DNA from: an uncultured Treponema sp.
GTDB lineage: Bacteria > Spirochaetota > Spirochaetia > Treponematales > Treponemataceae
Direction: 5' to 3'
DNA: 27,382 nt
NCBI GenBank assembly: GCA_937877535.1
Contig: CALFJF010000056.1
Span: 1-27,382, forward strand
Part shown: one piece after another, positions 20,041-27,382 of the stretch
Layout: each line of letters begins with the position of its first letter
How positions within the stretch are numbered: the stretch's first letter is position 1
Position numbers and translations under genes: made by a program
Notes under the pieces: model-generated
What the model saw: only the letters and a program-made list of their open reading frames with translations
What the model was told of the DNA's origin: nothing
The model's database searches: none

Positions 20041-20859
20041 ATGAGTGCTGTTTACGGTTATTTCAGAATTGCGTTCTTCACGAACGACGGCTCTGCGGAT
20101 GCGGACGCGGCAAAACGTGCCTATGACTGGTGCAAGGTGAACTACGACTGGTTCAAGGGGGAAAAAGAGGACGGCTCGGACGCTCCGTTCCTGCTCGAAG
20201 AAAACGGGTTTGTGCCAAACGACGCTGTCGCTTCCGAAGTCGATGACGGTGCGTTTGACCTCAAAAGTGTAAGCGTTCCTTCTGATGTGGACTGGCTTGG
20301 CGAGCCGTGCAAGCAGACAAAGGCGGCTCGGCTTGTGGCAAGCCTTTATGAAGACGGAAGCGATTTCAGCTATGACTCGAATTCTTACGTCGAAAAAGTC
20401 TGGATTGACGGCAAGTTAAAGGGTTGGAATTCGCTTGACCAGTTCGATACATCAAGGAGTCCTTGCTTCCAACAGGACAGCAGCCTGCTTCTGTATTACG
20501 ACAACGAATATTCATTGTCGTACAATCAGGTTCGGGCCGTGTTCAAGAACACAAAAACCGGCGAAGAGTTTCTGGCAGGTCAGCTGGAGTCGGACTACGA
20601 CGAATACGGCTGTGTCGATGATTCTGAGCCGATGCTCTGTTTTTTGGATACTCGCGTCAGCCCTGACGACAAAGAGGCGTGTGTCAAGGCACTTATTGAG
20701 TATTTGAAAGAGGGAGCGGGAGTGAGCGCACCAATTTCCGAATCCGACTGGACTTTTGTGAGGCTTGACTCACAGCGCAGTTTCTTTGATATCTACGGCA
20801 CGAATCCGCCTTTGAAGGATTACAGGTGGGTCGAGGAATTCTACGATGACGAGGAATGA
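20041..20859 (+). CDS. Acidic protein of unknown function
   Basis: The 272-residue protein has a strong ribosome binding site (AAGGAG) and its own extended -10 promoter, so it is a real gene. It is very acidic, with many Asp, Glu, Tyr and Trp residues, and ends RWVEEFYDDEE. It has no signal peptide and no membrane segment. I recognise no family. Visible features are an N-terminal strand, YGYFRIAFFTN, a helix AAKRAYDWCKVNYDWF, and five cysteines. Acidic proteins of this kind near toxin-like genes are sometimes immunity proteins, but the nearest toxin candidate ends 900 bases away, so this is only a possibility. A 35-codon frame overlaps its stop codon. Confidence 0.8.
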   Translation: MSAVYGYFRIAFFTNDGSADADAAKRAYDWCKVNYDWFKGEKEDGSDAPFLLEENGFVPNDAVASEVDDGAFDLKSVSVPSDVDWLGEPCKQTKAARLVASLYEDGSDFSYDSNSYVEKVWIDGKLKGWNSLDQFDTSRSPCFQQDSSLLLYYDNEYSLSYNQVRAVFKNTKTGEEFLAGQLESDYDEYGCVDDSEPMLCFLDTRVSPDDKEACVKALIEYLKEGAGVSAPISESDWTFVRLDSQRSFFDIYGTNPPLKDYRWVEEFYDDEE

Positions 20860-20963
20860 GAAGGATGCTTGTAACGACAGAGGAGCTTGAAGCGTTTTTG
20901 AAAAAAGAAAACAAACTCGTAAACGCGATGGAAGGTGACGGCGACGAGCCTCCGTCTGTCTAA
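20856..20963 (+). CDS. Small 35-residue reading frame overlapping the acidic gene
   Basis: ATG at 20856 overlaps the TGA stop of the preceding gene, a common sign of translational coupling. The peptide reads MRRMLVTTEELEAFLKKEN and then an acidic tail. A second ATG at 20865 is possible. No independent ribosome binding site is well spaced, and no family is recognised. It may be a small partner protein or the remnant of a longer gene. Confidence 0.45.
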   Translation: MRRMLVTTEELEAFLKKENKLVNAMEGDGDEPPSV

Positions 20964-21006
20964 AAATTGTTAATTAAATCGGTTCTTTGAAAAATGCGTT
21001 AGGCTC

Positions 21007-21035
21007 TTGACGAAATCGAAATGATTTTGTAATAT
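21007..21035 (+). promoter_or_regulatory. Promoter of tRNA-Ala
   Basis: TTGACG at 21007-21012 and TAATAT at 21030-21035 are separated by 17 bases. The predicted start lies within a few bases of the mature tRNA 5' end at 21049. Confidence 0.75.
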
Positions 21036-21048
21036 ATTTTCATTCCTT

Positions 21049-21122
21049 GGGGAATTAGCTCAGTTGGCTAGAGCATCGGCTTTGCAAGCCGAGGGTCAGG
21101 GGTTCAAATCCCCTATTCTCCA
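21049..21122 (+). tRNA. tRNA-Ala, anticodon TGC
   Basis: The full cloverleaf can be drawn. The acceptor is GGGGAAT with ATTCTCC, the D arm starts with AGCTC, the anticodon stem TCGGC/GCCGA encloses loop TTTGCAA with anticodon TGC at 21083-21085, and the T arm is AGGGG-TTCAAAT-CCCCT. The discriminator base is A at 21122. The CCA end is not encoded. It is followed directly by a terminator. Confidence 0.97.
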
Positions 21123-21123
21123 C

Positions 21124-21150
21124 AAAATCCCGCAAAAAGCGGGATTTTTT
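21124..21150. terminator. Terminator after tRNA-Ala, shared with the convergent gene
   Basis: AAAATCCCGC at 21124-21133 pairs with GCGGGATTTT at 21139-21148 around five A bases and ends in T bases. The A-run on the left makes it also usable on the minus strand for the gene ending at 21149, whose stop codon sits in the T-run. Confidence 0.9.
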
Positions 21151-21886
21151 ATTTTCCAAAGATTTCTTTTCTATGATTTTGCCCGATTTTTTCCAAAATC
21201 TCCGAAGTTTTTTCATTTGGAGCATTTTTTTCAAACGAGCGCACTTCTTTTAGAAAACAATTCATCGAAAAATGTCTAAAAACGCGAACGCGCTCAAATT
21301 CGTTTCCGCGAAACGACTCCAACAGCGCGGTTCGATACGGCGCAAAAATACCATTTTTTTTGAGTTCGCTGTAGCCCACAAGCCAAAGCGAGCAATCGAG
21401 AGCGCACGCAAGTTCGGCAGTTTTTTGCGCCATCACAATTTGACTTTCGGCGATTACCGTTTGAATGCGCGGACTTTTTGAACAAATAAACCGTAAATGC
21501 CGCGTTTTTGCCGAATGAATGGGCGTTTTGTTCAAAATAACAACATTTTTTCTAAAATCAATTTTGAGTTCTGGATTTTGAACAAAAAAATTAGCGGCAA
21601 TTTTTCCGCTCAATCCCACAAGATACGCCCGATTTTTTGAAAGTTGCTCGTCTTTTCCAGGATTGTCGCCAACCAAAACAATGCGGATTTCGTCATTTTT
21701 TTCAACGGAATCGAGCGCGGAATTGTAAACAACGGGATTTTCAAGCGGATAATCAAGAGAATCGATTTTTGCCGCCTCAATTTGAAGCGGACGCAATTCC
21801 GCGACCAATTCGTCAAAAAGAACTTTGCACCAAGAAGCATACCAAGTTCTAAACTCGCAAAAAGCAGAAAACTGTGATTCTGTCAT
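21149..21886 (-). CDS. Uracil-DNA-glycosylase-like superfamily protein
   Basis: The 245-residue protein contains IRIVLVGDNPGKDE near 67-80, which matches the active-site loop (VGxxPG) of the uracil-DNA-glycosylase superfamily. Further hallmarks are NVVILNKTPIHS near 130, as in the conserved N-x-x-x region, LWLVGYSELKKNG near 190, and the C-terminal VFRHFSMN with a conserved histidine. It may therefore be a DNA repair glycosylase or a distant member without proven activity. GGAG 6 bases upstream supports ATG 21886; an upstream in-frame start at 21934 is less likely. Confidence 0.7.
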   Translation of the reverse strand: MTESQFSAFCEFRTWYASWCKVLFDELVAELRPLQIEAAKIDSLDYPLENPVVYNSALDSVEKNDEIRIVLVGDNPGKDEQLSKNRAYLVGLSGKIAANFFVQNPELKIDFRKNVVILNKTPIHSAKTRHLRFICSKSPRIQTVIAESQIVMAQKTAELACALDCSLWLVGYSELKKNGIFAPYRTALLESFRGNEFERVRVFRHFSMNCFLKEVRSFEKNAPNEKTSEILEKIGQNHRKEIFGK

Positions 21887-21942
21887 ATTTTCTCCATAAA
21901 CGAAATGAATTTTATATTGGTTGAACAAAGTCAAACCATCTT

Positions 21943-22605
21943 TTAGAGAAAAAAATCGCCCGCGTTGATTTTGATTCCCGAAAATTCGTTTTTTGAATCC
22001 GTTGGAAATTCGATTTTTTGAAAATCGCGTGCGGAAGAGAAAAAAACGATTCCGTCTGCGCGAATTTTTTTTTGCAAAGTCGGAAAAAAGTCAGGAATCG
22101 TGCGGACTTTTTCAAAATGCAACGACTCGTAGATTGAAAGCGCGTTTTTCCATTCGCTAGAGGCAAGAAGCGCGACCGATTTTATGGCAGGATACGCGCC
22201 CAAAATCGCGCCAAGGGCGGCGCAAAAAAACGCGCGTCCAAGCCCTTTTCCGCGATACGTTTGCAAAAGCGCGAACGACGAAACGTACAAACACGCGCCG
22301 TTTTCAAAATGCGTGTGCTTTATGTTGTGTCCAAGTGCAAATCGGCGCGAAAATGCTTTTTCGTCAAGATTTTTATCAGGAAACGACTCCCAGATTTCTG
22401 TACAAATGTATCCGCAGGTGAGCGCACCAAGATTTTCCTTGACGACTTTTTCGCTCGCGTCGGAAAGAATCACAAATCCATTCGGAAAAATCCGAAGCCG
22501 TTTTTCAAAAACTCGTTTTTTTTCTTGAATCGGCGGAATAAAAGACTGTCGCTCGATTTTCATAATCGAATCCAAATCAAAAGGTTGAGCAGGAAACAAA
22601 TTCAT
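21943..22605 (-). CDS. GNAT family acetyltransferase
   Basis: The 220-residue protein has the acetyl-CoA binding motif LQTYRGKGLGRAFFCAAL near residue 114 and the later strand-helix element VALLASSEWKNALSIYESLHFEKV, typical of GNAT N-acetyltransferases. The N-terminal region MNLFPAQPFDLDSIMKIERQSF also fits the fold. The substrate, an amino group on a protein or small molecule, is unknown. There is no Shine-Dalgarno site before ATG 22605. The gene is divergent from ridA and lies 56 bases upstream of the glycosylase-like gene, so the two may be co-transcribed. Confidence 0.85.
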   Translation of the reverse strand: MNLFPAQPFDLDSIMKIERQSFIPPIQEKKRVFEKRLRIFPNGFVILSDASEKVVKENLGALTCGYICTEIWESFPDKNLDEKAFSRRFALGHNIKHTHFENGACLYVSSFALLQTYRGKGLGRAFFCAALGAILGAYPAIKSVALLASSEWKNALSIYESLHFEKVRTIPDFFPTLQKKIRADGIVFFSSARDFQKIEFPTDSKNEFSGIKINAGDFFL

Positions 22606-22738
22606 GGCATTATTAATTGCTCGGAAACGGCGGTTTCAGAACAGATTCCTATAAAAATTTTGGGATTTTGCGAAAAAACTGACAAAAATTTCCGCACAAA
22701 ACTCATTGTACTACACTTTTTTGAAACGGAGGAATAAA

Positions 22739-23110
22739 ATGGAAAAAATAAGTAGTTCAAACGCGCCAAAAGCAATCGGTCCATATTCGCAGGCGATTCG
22801 CTCTGGCTCGCTGATTTTTACGTCGGGGCAGATTCCGATTGTGCCAGAAACAGGAAACCTTGCAGACGGCGGAATCGAAGCGCAGACAACGCAAGTTTGC
22901 AAAAATCTTTCTGAGGTTTTAAAAGCCGCCGGCTCTTCCCTTGAAAAAACCGTCAAAACAACGTGTTTTCTTTTTGACATAAACGATTTTGCGGCTTTTA
23001 ATTCCGTCTACGAACACTTTTTCCCGAACAATCCCGCGCGTTCGTGCTTTCAAGTTGCAGCCCTTCCAAAAGGCGCACTCGTGGAAATAGAAGTTATCGC
23101 AGAATCATAA
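22739..23110 (+). CDS. ridA: RidA family reactive intermediate deaminase
   Basis: The 123-residue protein hydrolyses reactive enamine/imine intermediates made by pyridoxal-phosphate enzymes. Recognisable parts are SSNAPKAIGPYSQAI near the N-terminus, FTSGQIPI, QVCKNLSEVLKAAG, VKTTCFLFDINDF and the C-terminal ARSCFQVAALPKGALVEIEVIA, with the conserved arginine near 105 and glutamate near 120. The length is typical of this trimeric family. GGAGG at 22728-22732 supports ATG 22739. Confidence 0.96.
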   Translation: MEKISSSNAPKAIGPYSQAIRSGSLIFTSGQIPIVPETGNLADGGIEAQTTQVCKNLSEVLKAAGSSLEKTVKTTCFLFDINDFAAFNSVYEHFFPNNPARSCFQVAALPKGALVEIEVIAES

Positions 23111-23115
23111 AAAGC

Positions 23116-23188
23116 GTTATGTAAAGTATGTCGCTATTACGGTGGTTTCAACAGATTCAACCACCGTATATTGCTTACATATCATAAC
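23116..23188. repeat. Palindrome of the GGTGGTTGAG family between convergent genes
   Basis: TACGGTGGTT at 23138-23147 and AACCACCGTA at 23159-23168 are perfect inverted copies with an 11-base loop. Wider flanks (GTTATG at 23116, CATAAC at 23183-23188) are also inverted, making an extended imperfect palindrome. On the minus strand the core 25-mer differs from the tex copy at 26896 in only four positions. It may also act as a terminator for the two converging genes, although no T-run is present. Confidence 0.75.
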
Positions 23189-23199
23189 AGCACCCGTTT

Positions 23200-23769
23200 T
23201 TAGTCTTCAAGAGCGTTCAACAACCAATTACGGAGTGCTTTTTGCCAAGAAAATTGGGTAAAATCGGTGAACTCGCTGTAACTAGATTTAGTCAAAGCTT
23301 CGGGCGGAGTTTTTGATTGGCTGTTCAAAAAATCCGTGATATTTGCGTAGTAAAAAACGTTCCATTTTGTTTCGCTCATAGTAAACGAAAGTCCGCCAGA
23401 TTCCTCTTCGCCGTTGTCGCCGATTGAGTTCTCTCCAAGCCCAAACGTTTTGCAAATAAATTTGTCCTTTGTGAGAAATCCTGTAATCGTGCCACTAGAA
23501 GACGGAACGACCACAACCGTAAGACCAGATTTTATTGAAGTCGTTGAACCATTTTGAGAACTTTCCGGAACGTTTTTCAAACTCGAATTTGTGTATCCGC
23601 TTGTGGTAAACATAAAATAGCAAGTTAAATCAGTATCATCATATTGAAAATTCTTTTTAACCCATGTATTTTTTGGCGCAAGCAACTCGTCGTCCTCGGA
23701 ACAAGAAATGAACGTACCTCCAATCATCGTTAAAAAAAGCGCGGCAAAAAGAGCCGTAAGTTTTTTCAT
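23200..23769 (-). CDS. Small lipoprotein of unknown function
   Basis: The 189-residue protein begins MKKLTALFAALFLTMIGG and has a lipobox, FISC, at about residue 23, followed by an acidic SEDDE stretch. The rest is rich in Ser, Thr and aromatic residues (WNVFYYANITDFL). I recognise no family. GGAG upstream supports ATG 23769. It lies 97 bases after the outer-membrane-type gene, with the terminator at 23804-23841 between them, so it is probably a separate or weakly coupled unit. Confidence 0.82.
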   Translation of the reverse strand: MKKLTALFAALFLTMIGGTFISCSEDDELLAPKNTWVKKNFQYDDTDLTCYFMFTTSGYTNSSLKNVPESSQNGSTTSIKSGLTVVVVPSSSGTITGFLTKDKFICKTFGLGENSIGDNGEEESGGLSFTMSETKWNVFYYANITDFLNSQSKTPPEALTKSSYSEFTDFTQFSWQKALRNWLLNALED

Positions 23770-23803
23770 TTTTTTCTCCTTATTTTGATTTTTGTTTTGA
23801 GCC

Positions 23804-23841
23804 AAAAAAAGACTTCGATTCCATTTTATTCGGAATCGAAG
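23804..23841 (-). terminator. Intrinsic terminator after the outer-membrane protein gene
   Basis: CTTCGATTCC at 23813-23822 pairs with GGAATCGAAG at 23832-23841. On the minus strand the stem is followed by TC and seven T bases (23804-23810). It lies 25 bases after the stop codon of the leftward gene ending at 23866. Confidence 0.85.
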
Positions 23842-23865
23842 CCTTGTCAATTATGCCACTTTCGT

Positions 23866-25122
23866 TTAGAAACCGATTTTTACGCCAAGACTTGCAGACG
23901 CGCCAGAACCCATAAAACTCTTTGTAAAGTCGGGACTTCGGAGCGCAATGCCAGCGTCGATTTCCAAAACGCGCGCGTTGATTGCAAGAATCGCGTGATG
24001 CACATACGAGCGATTCAAATACGCCGTTCCAACCGTGAGCGACAAAATATTCAAAAGCGACAACGTTGCGTCAAGCGAATGTTCGTGATAAACCTCTCGC
24101 GATTCAGAAGAATATGGGTCGCGCATAACGAGCGCAATCATTGGACGGAACGTAAGCCAAGAGCCGAATGGACGGAACGCGGCTTCCGCGCCAAAGCGAA
24201 GCGGTCGATAGATTTTGTGCGACGTTTCCGAGTATTCCCACTCGCCCGCATCCCAATCTTTTTCGGGCGTTTTGTCCTCAAGGATTTTCAAAAGACCTTC
24301 AGACTCAATGTACGCAGAAACGGTGCGATTTGCTTCGTATTTGAGCGTACCTGGAATAATCGGAATTCGCGCAAACCCGCCGACTTCAAGCCATTTTCCA
24401 AAAATCGGATGCTCAACCGCAAGCGAAAAGTCAAAACCGCCGTTTCTCAACGCTTCTTCAATTTGCTCGTTCAACTCAGGATTGTCTTCAGAATCGTAGG
24501 CATCGGAATCCATCCATCTCCGAAGGTCAACGCCCGAATACACGCGAACATCTGCGCTCGCCTTTGCGTACATTGAACCGTCAGCGTTTGTCCGCCATTC
24601 TGCCGTCGCCGTTGTGCTCGGCATATAAATGAGCGGCACATAGTACGACGGTGAAATCGAGATTCCAAAATCGCGGATTTTTGTGCGGAACGACACGCCC
24701 GCGTCCAAAAACACGTCAAAATAGCCGTTCAACTCCACAGAATCGGATTCGCCGATTTGGTTGCCTTCGCCAAGAAATTCAAACAGTTCCTTGCCAACGT
24801 TGATGTAACCGCTTGCGTCAAGCCCTGCAAAAAAACCGAGCCTAAATCGTTCTCCAAAATTCAAATTGAACGAAACTTTTTCGCGGTCAAAAAGTTCTGC
24901 GCGCCAACCGTGGTCAGGGATTTCCGAAGCGATTTTTTGCAAGTCAATAACCAAATCTTTAACCATGAACTCTTTTGCGGAAAAATAATTGTTGCTCGCT
25001 CCAGCCTCCGCTTCAAAACCAAGTTCTACGATTCTGTTCGGCTTGTGAAGTTCCGCGCCAAGCGTCGCAAAAGAAGCGGCAAAAATAAGCGCGGAAACCG
25101 TTTTTTTGTTGATTATTTTCAT
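23866..25122 (-). CDS. Outer-membrane beta-barrel protein candidate
   Basis: The 418-residue protein has an N-terminal signal peptide, MKIINKKTVSALIFAASFATLGA, and ends in phenylalanine (LGVKIGF), a typical outer-membrane assembly signal. The body alternates short amphipathic strands such as FRLGFFAGLDASGYI, DFGISISPSYYVPLIYMP and LDATLSLLNILSLTVGTAYL. It resembles conserved hypothetical treponemal membrane proteins; the function is unknown. I chose ATG 25122, the second of two adjacent ATGs, because GGGGG lies 6 bases upstream; 25125 is possible. It starts 10 bases after the lipoprotein gene 25133-26587 and is probably in its operon. Confidence 0.8.
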   Translation of the reverse strand: MKIINKKTVSALIFAASFATLGAELHKPNRIVELGFEAEAGASNNYFSAKEFMVKDLVIDLQKIASEIPDHGWRAELFDREKVSFNLNFGERFRLGFFAGLDASGYINVGKELFEFLGEGNQIGESDSVELNGYFDVFLDAGVSFRTKIRDFGISISPSYYVPLIYMPSTTATAEWRTNADGSMYAKASADVRVYSGVDLRRWMDSDAYDSEDNPELNEQIEEALRNGGFDFSLAVEHPIFGKWLEVGGFARIPIIPGTLKYEANRTVSAYIESEGLLKILEDKTPEKDWDAGEWEYSETSHKIYRPLRFGAEAAFRPFGSWLTFRPMIALVMRDPYSSESREVYHEHSLDATLSLLNILSLTVGTAYLNRSYVHHAILAINARVLEIDAGIALRSPDFTKSFMGSGASASLGVKIGF

Positions 25123-25132
25123 CATGCGCCCC

Positions 25133-26587
25133 CTATTTCTCCCAAACCGTGTACTGTCCGCCCGTTTTCAACTTAAACGCCGCCCACGTTCCAAACTCCG
25201 CGTTGCGCTTGATTTCAATGGGAGTTTCCGTTTTTGAAATCGAAATGCCGATTTTGGGGCAGAACGGATACATATTCAAAATATTTCGAACTTCCGTCGC
25301 AGAAAGGTCGATTGATTTTGTATTCGTCAAATCAACATCGCCATTCTCGTTCAAAATCGATTTTCCCGTCTGGAACTCGATTTCTTTGTCTAAAATCGTT
25401 GAGCCATTTTCGTCAACGGCAGAAATCTTCGTTGAAAAACCAAGCCCCGTTGTGTCGGCAATCAAATATTTTATTGACATTCCGCCGTCTTGGAACAAAT
25501 CGTCGAATTTGGAAAGTTTGTCATCGTCCGCGCCGTCGCGGTCAAACAAATCCTCGTCGAGCGCATTGCCCGCAATGTCAAGCACGTCCTCGATTGTAAT
25601 GTCGTCCGTAACTTCCAACTTGAGCGGGAATCGAACCACCAGATTGACCGAGAACGAAGCATTCTCAATTTTTTCCTTTAGTGCTTTAAGTTCTTCTGCG
25701 TTTTGAACCGTTATCGTGGGCGTTATTTTGTAAACGAGCGAGAACGATTCATGATTGCCGTTGAGCATTTCGGTGATAACGTTGCCATCAAGTTTTGCCG
25801 AGTACTTGCCTCCGTCAATAAATTCCGAATTAGTAATAACGAGGTCTTCGTCCGCAAATTTTTCAAGCAAAGGTGATTCCTTCAAAGGAAAAACACCCGT
25901 CGCAATCGATTGCTTTTGACTATCATCAGCAACCGAGTATTCATCTTTGCTTACGTCAGGATTTGTTGTAGCGTATATACTACCCGTCAAAGTAGTGTTT
26001 TCCGATGAAAGCACAGAACTTGAAAGGTACGCATACGCTTCAATTCCGCTGAACCGAATGTTATCAAAAATGTAACTGTAATCGGTCTTTTCAGAATCCT
26101 CGTCGTCGCTTCCAAACGATGAAAGAATGTCAGCAAAATTCATACCCGTTTCAACCTTCCCCTCAACGGGGTTAAGAAGTATCGTTTTCGGATACGTCAC
26201 CATATCTTGGGCTTGTTCTTCTATCAAGTTTTCAAATTCTTCCGAAATAGTAATAGATTTTCCACTTTCGTCGTTTGTTTTGAGTTTAGTGTTCTCCACA
26301 GGATAATCCATGATAAACTCAAGAAGCGCGTCGTCTTCATTCGTGGGATTAAATTCGTAAACAGTAATATTTTTCTTGTTTTCTTCTTCAGATTTGTTTT
26401 CACTGAGCGTTTCTTGCAACTTTGCCGCGCTCAATTTATCTCTGATAAGAAACGACGACGAACCAAACGGAACGTTGAACTCCGCGCCGTCTGACTTTAC
26501 AGTAACGGACTCAGGAACTTCCAAGTCGCAAGAGAAGTAAAGAGCCGTGGAAATTGCCACAATGGACGCAAATTTTAATCTTTTCAT
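25133..26587 (-). CDS. Large lipoprotein of unknown function
   Basis: The 484-residue protein has a short signal peptide and a lipobox, YFSC, at residue 20. It is acidic and predicted to be mainly beta, with LSVV-type strands and acidic loops such as SSFGSDDEDSEKTD. I recognise no family. The partner outer-membrane gene follows by 10 bases, suggesting the two act together in the envelope. There is no Shine-Dalgarno site before ATG 26587; a near-consensus promoter ends 8 bases upstream, so the mRNA may be leaderless. Confidence 0.82.
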   Translation of the reverse strand: MKRLKFASIVAISTALYFSCDLEVPESVTVKSDGAEFNVPFGSSSFLIRDKLSAAKLQETLSENKSEEENKKNITVYEFNPTNEDDALLEFIMDYPVENTKLKTNDESGKSITISEEFENLIEEQAQDMVTYPKTILLNPVEGKVETGMNFADILSSFGSDDEDSEKTDYSYIFDNIRFSGIEAYAYLSSSVLSSENTTLTGSIYATTNPDVSKDEYSVADDSQKQSIATGVFPLKESPLLEKFADEDLVITNSEFIDGGKYSAKLDGNVITEMLNGNHESFSLVYKITPTITVQNAEELKALKEKIENASFSVNLVVRFPLKLEVTDDITIEDVLDIAGNALDEDLFDRDGADDDKLSKFDDLFQDGGMSIKYLIADTTGLGFSTKISAVDENGSTILDKEIEFQTGKSILNENGDVDLTNTKSIDLSATEVRNILNMYPFCPKIGISISKTETPIEIKRNAEFGTWAAFKLKTGGQYTVWEK

Positions 26588-26595
26588 AAAAAAAA

Positions 26596-26624
26596 ATTAT
26601 AAAACACAATTTTGGATTATTCAA
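26596..26624 (-). promoter_or_regulatory. Sigma-70 promoter of the lipoprotein operon
   Basis: The minus strand reads TTGAAT (26619-26624), 17 bases, then TATAAT (26596-26601). Only eight T bases separate the -10 element from the ATG at 26587, so transcription should start at or within about 2 bases of the start codon. Confidence 0.8.
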
Positions 26625-26721
26625 GCGTTTTTTTTCATTTTAACGACTTTTTTATCTTTGAAAATTTTCATAATTGCGAGTACTCAAACCGCATTTGTGA
26701 TACCTTCTATCGAAATAGACA

Positions 26722-26762
26722 AAAAAAAGCGTGTTTCGTTTTTTGGAACACGCTTTTTTTTC
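26722..26762. terminator. Bidirectional intrinsic terminator downstream of tex
   Basis: Seven A bases and GCGTGTT at 26722-26735 pair with AACACGC and seven T bases at 26747-26760. The T-run and A-run on either side make it usable on both strands. It lies 15 bases after the tex stop codon on the minus strand. Confidence 0.88.
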
Positions 26763-26776
26763 GCACATACTACGAT

Positions 26777-27382
26777 TTATTTCTTCATTTTGGCAAAAGC
26801 GGCTGCGAACGGATTGTAGCTGAATCCATCATCGCTTCCGAAGTTGCGGTTTCCGCCGTTGCGTGGGCGGTCGCCTCGGTTGCCAGAATCAATACGGTGG
26901 TTGAGCTTGTCGAAACCACCCTTTTCGCCGCTTGAGCCTTTCTTCACCACGACGACGCGCTTTTTGCCAGTGCCGTCGCCTGAAGAAGCGGGCTTTTTGC
27001 CTTCGTTGGTCTGCCCCAAGCGAGTGTGAGCGTCGCTCTTCAAAGAAAGCGAAATTCTCATTCGGTCTTTGTCGAGCGCGATAATCGTGAATTCTTTTAC
27101 ATCGCCCACTTTGATAATGTCCATCGGGTCGCTCACATAAGAATCGCTGAGTTCCGAAATGTGAATCAACGCCGTCTCGTGCAAGCCTATGTCAACGAAC
27201 GCACCGAAGTCAACGACATTTTTGATTTTGCCAGTGACTTTCATGCCTACCGTTAAATCCTCGAATTTGACAACGCCTTTCTGCATAATCGGGGCGGGGT
27301 AGCCGTCTCGCGGGTCGCGGTTTGGCTTTCCCAATTCTTCTATAATATCGTTCAGCGTGGTTTCGCCGACATTGTATTTTTC
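26777..27382 (-). CDS. tex: Transcription accessory protein Tex, C-terminal part (runs off the right edge)
   Basis: The visible 201 residues are the C-terminus of Tex, an RNA-binding protein with YqgF-like, helix-hairpin-helix and S1 domains. They begin EKYNVGETTLNDIIEELGKP, then the conserved NRDPRD motif and an S1 domain (VGMKVTGKIKNVVDFGAFVD, HISELSDSYV, ISLSLK). The frame is open to the window edge. After the S1 domain there is an unusual Gly/Lys/Asn-rich tail of about 85 residues that includes GGFDKLNHR, encoded by a copy of the dispersed 25-bp palindrome, and ends FAKMKK. Confidence 0.93.
   Translation of the reverse strand, partial: EKYNVGETTLNDIIEELGKPNRDPRDGYPAPIMQKGVVKFEDLTVGMKVTGKIKNVVDFGAFVDIGLHETALIHISELSDSYVSDPMDIIKVGDVKEFTIIALDKDRMRISLSLKSDAHTRLGQTNEGKKPASSGDGTGKKRVVVVKKGSSGEKGGFDKLNHRIDSGNRGDRPRNGGNRNFGSDDGFSYNPFAAAFAKMKK
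26896..26920. repeat. Dispersed 25-bp palindrome inside the tex reading frame
   Basis: GGTGGTTGAGCTTGTCG followed by AAACCACC has GGTGGTT and AACCACC as inverted tips. It matches the family at 3248 and 8052, and the complement of 23141-23165, and encodes GGFDKLNHR in the tail of Tex without breaking the frame. Confidence 0.85.

Noticed and set aside
22624..22637. Short palindrome GAAAC-GGCG-GTTTC between the acetyltransferase gene and ridA
   Set aside because: It is too short and isolated to call an operator or terminator, and it has no T-run.

Overview
The window looks like a chromosomal segment of a host- or gut-associated spirochaete, most likely a Treponema that attacks plant polysaccharide. 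This is inferred from several things together: many exported lipoproteins with loose spirochaetal lipoboxes, an outer-membrane barrel candidate, a pectin-methylesterase-like lipoprotein, a very large acidic TPR protein, and dispersed palindromic repeats. Housekeeping genes (pgi, murJ, uvrC, ridA, tex) are interleaved with accessory genes. No species can be named from the sequence alone.

Layout. Bases 1-2400 hold a truncated small gene, a dispersed palindromic repeat, a radical SAM/SPASM enzyme with an N-terminal PqqD-like domain, and a MazF-type toxin with its overlapping antitoxin. Bases 2400-8000 run rightward: an amidohydrolase-like protein, glucose-6-phosphate isomerase, the lipid II flippase MurJ and an M24 aminopeptidase. 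Bases 8100-12460 run leftward: a 902-residue TPR protein and an exported LamG/fibronectin-III-like protein. Bases 12468-17812 run rightward: uvrC, a methyltransferase and the large pectinesterase-like lipoprotein, which has nine consecutive G bases in its signal-peptide region.

Bases 17870-19540 are the most unusual part. They hold three copies of a roughly 280-bp cassette. Each copy has a consensus promoter driving a short RNA that ends in a covarying intrinsic terminator. Two copies also carry, on the opposite strand, an identical 25-residue hydrophobic peptide gene with its own consensus promoter and a sequestered Shine-Dalgarno site. The design matches convergent type I toxin-antitoxin modules of the TxpA/RatA kind. 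The middle copy has lost the start of its peptide gene but kept the RNA. Between the middle and last copies lies an orphan CdiA-C-terminus-like nuclease.

Bases 19540-21000 hold structured DNA and an unrecognised acidic protein. A tRNA-Ala(TGC) follows at 21049. The right-hand part carries a uracil-DNA-glycosylase-like protein, a GNAT acetyltransferase, RidA, a small lipoprotein, an outer-membrane-protein and lipoprotein pair (probably one operon), and the 3' end of tex. A 25-bp palindrome family occurs between genes and once inside the tex reading frame.

Everything here comes from reading the sequence. No database search or folding program was run, so family assignments rest on recognised motifs, and promoters, RNA ends and RNA structures are predictions.
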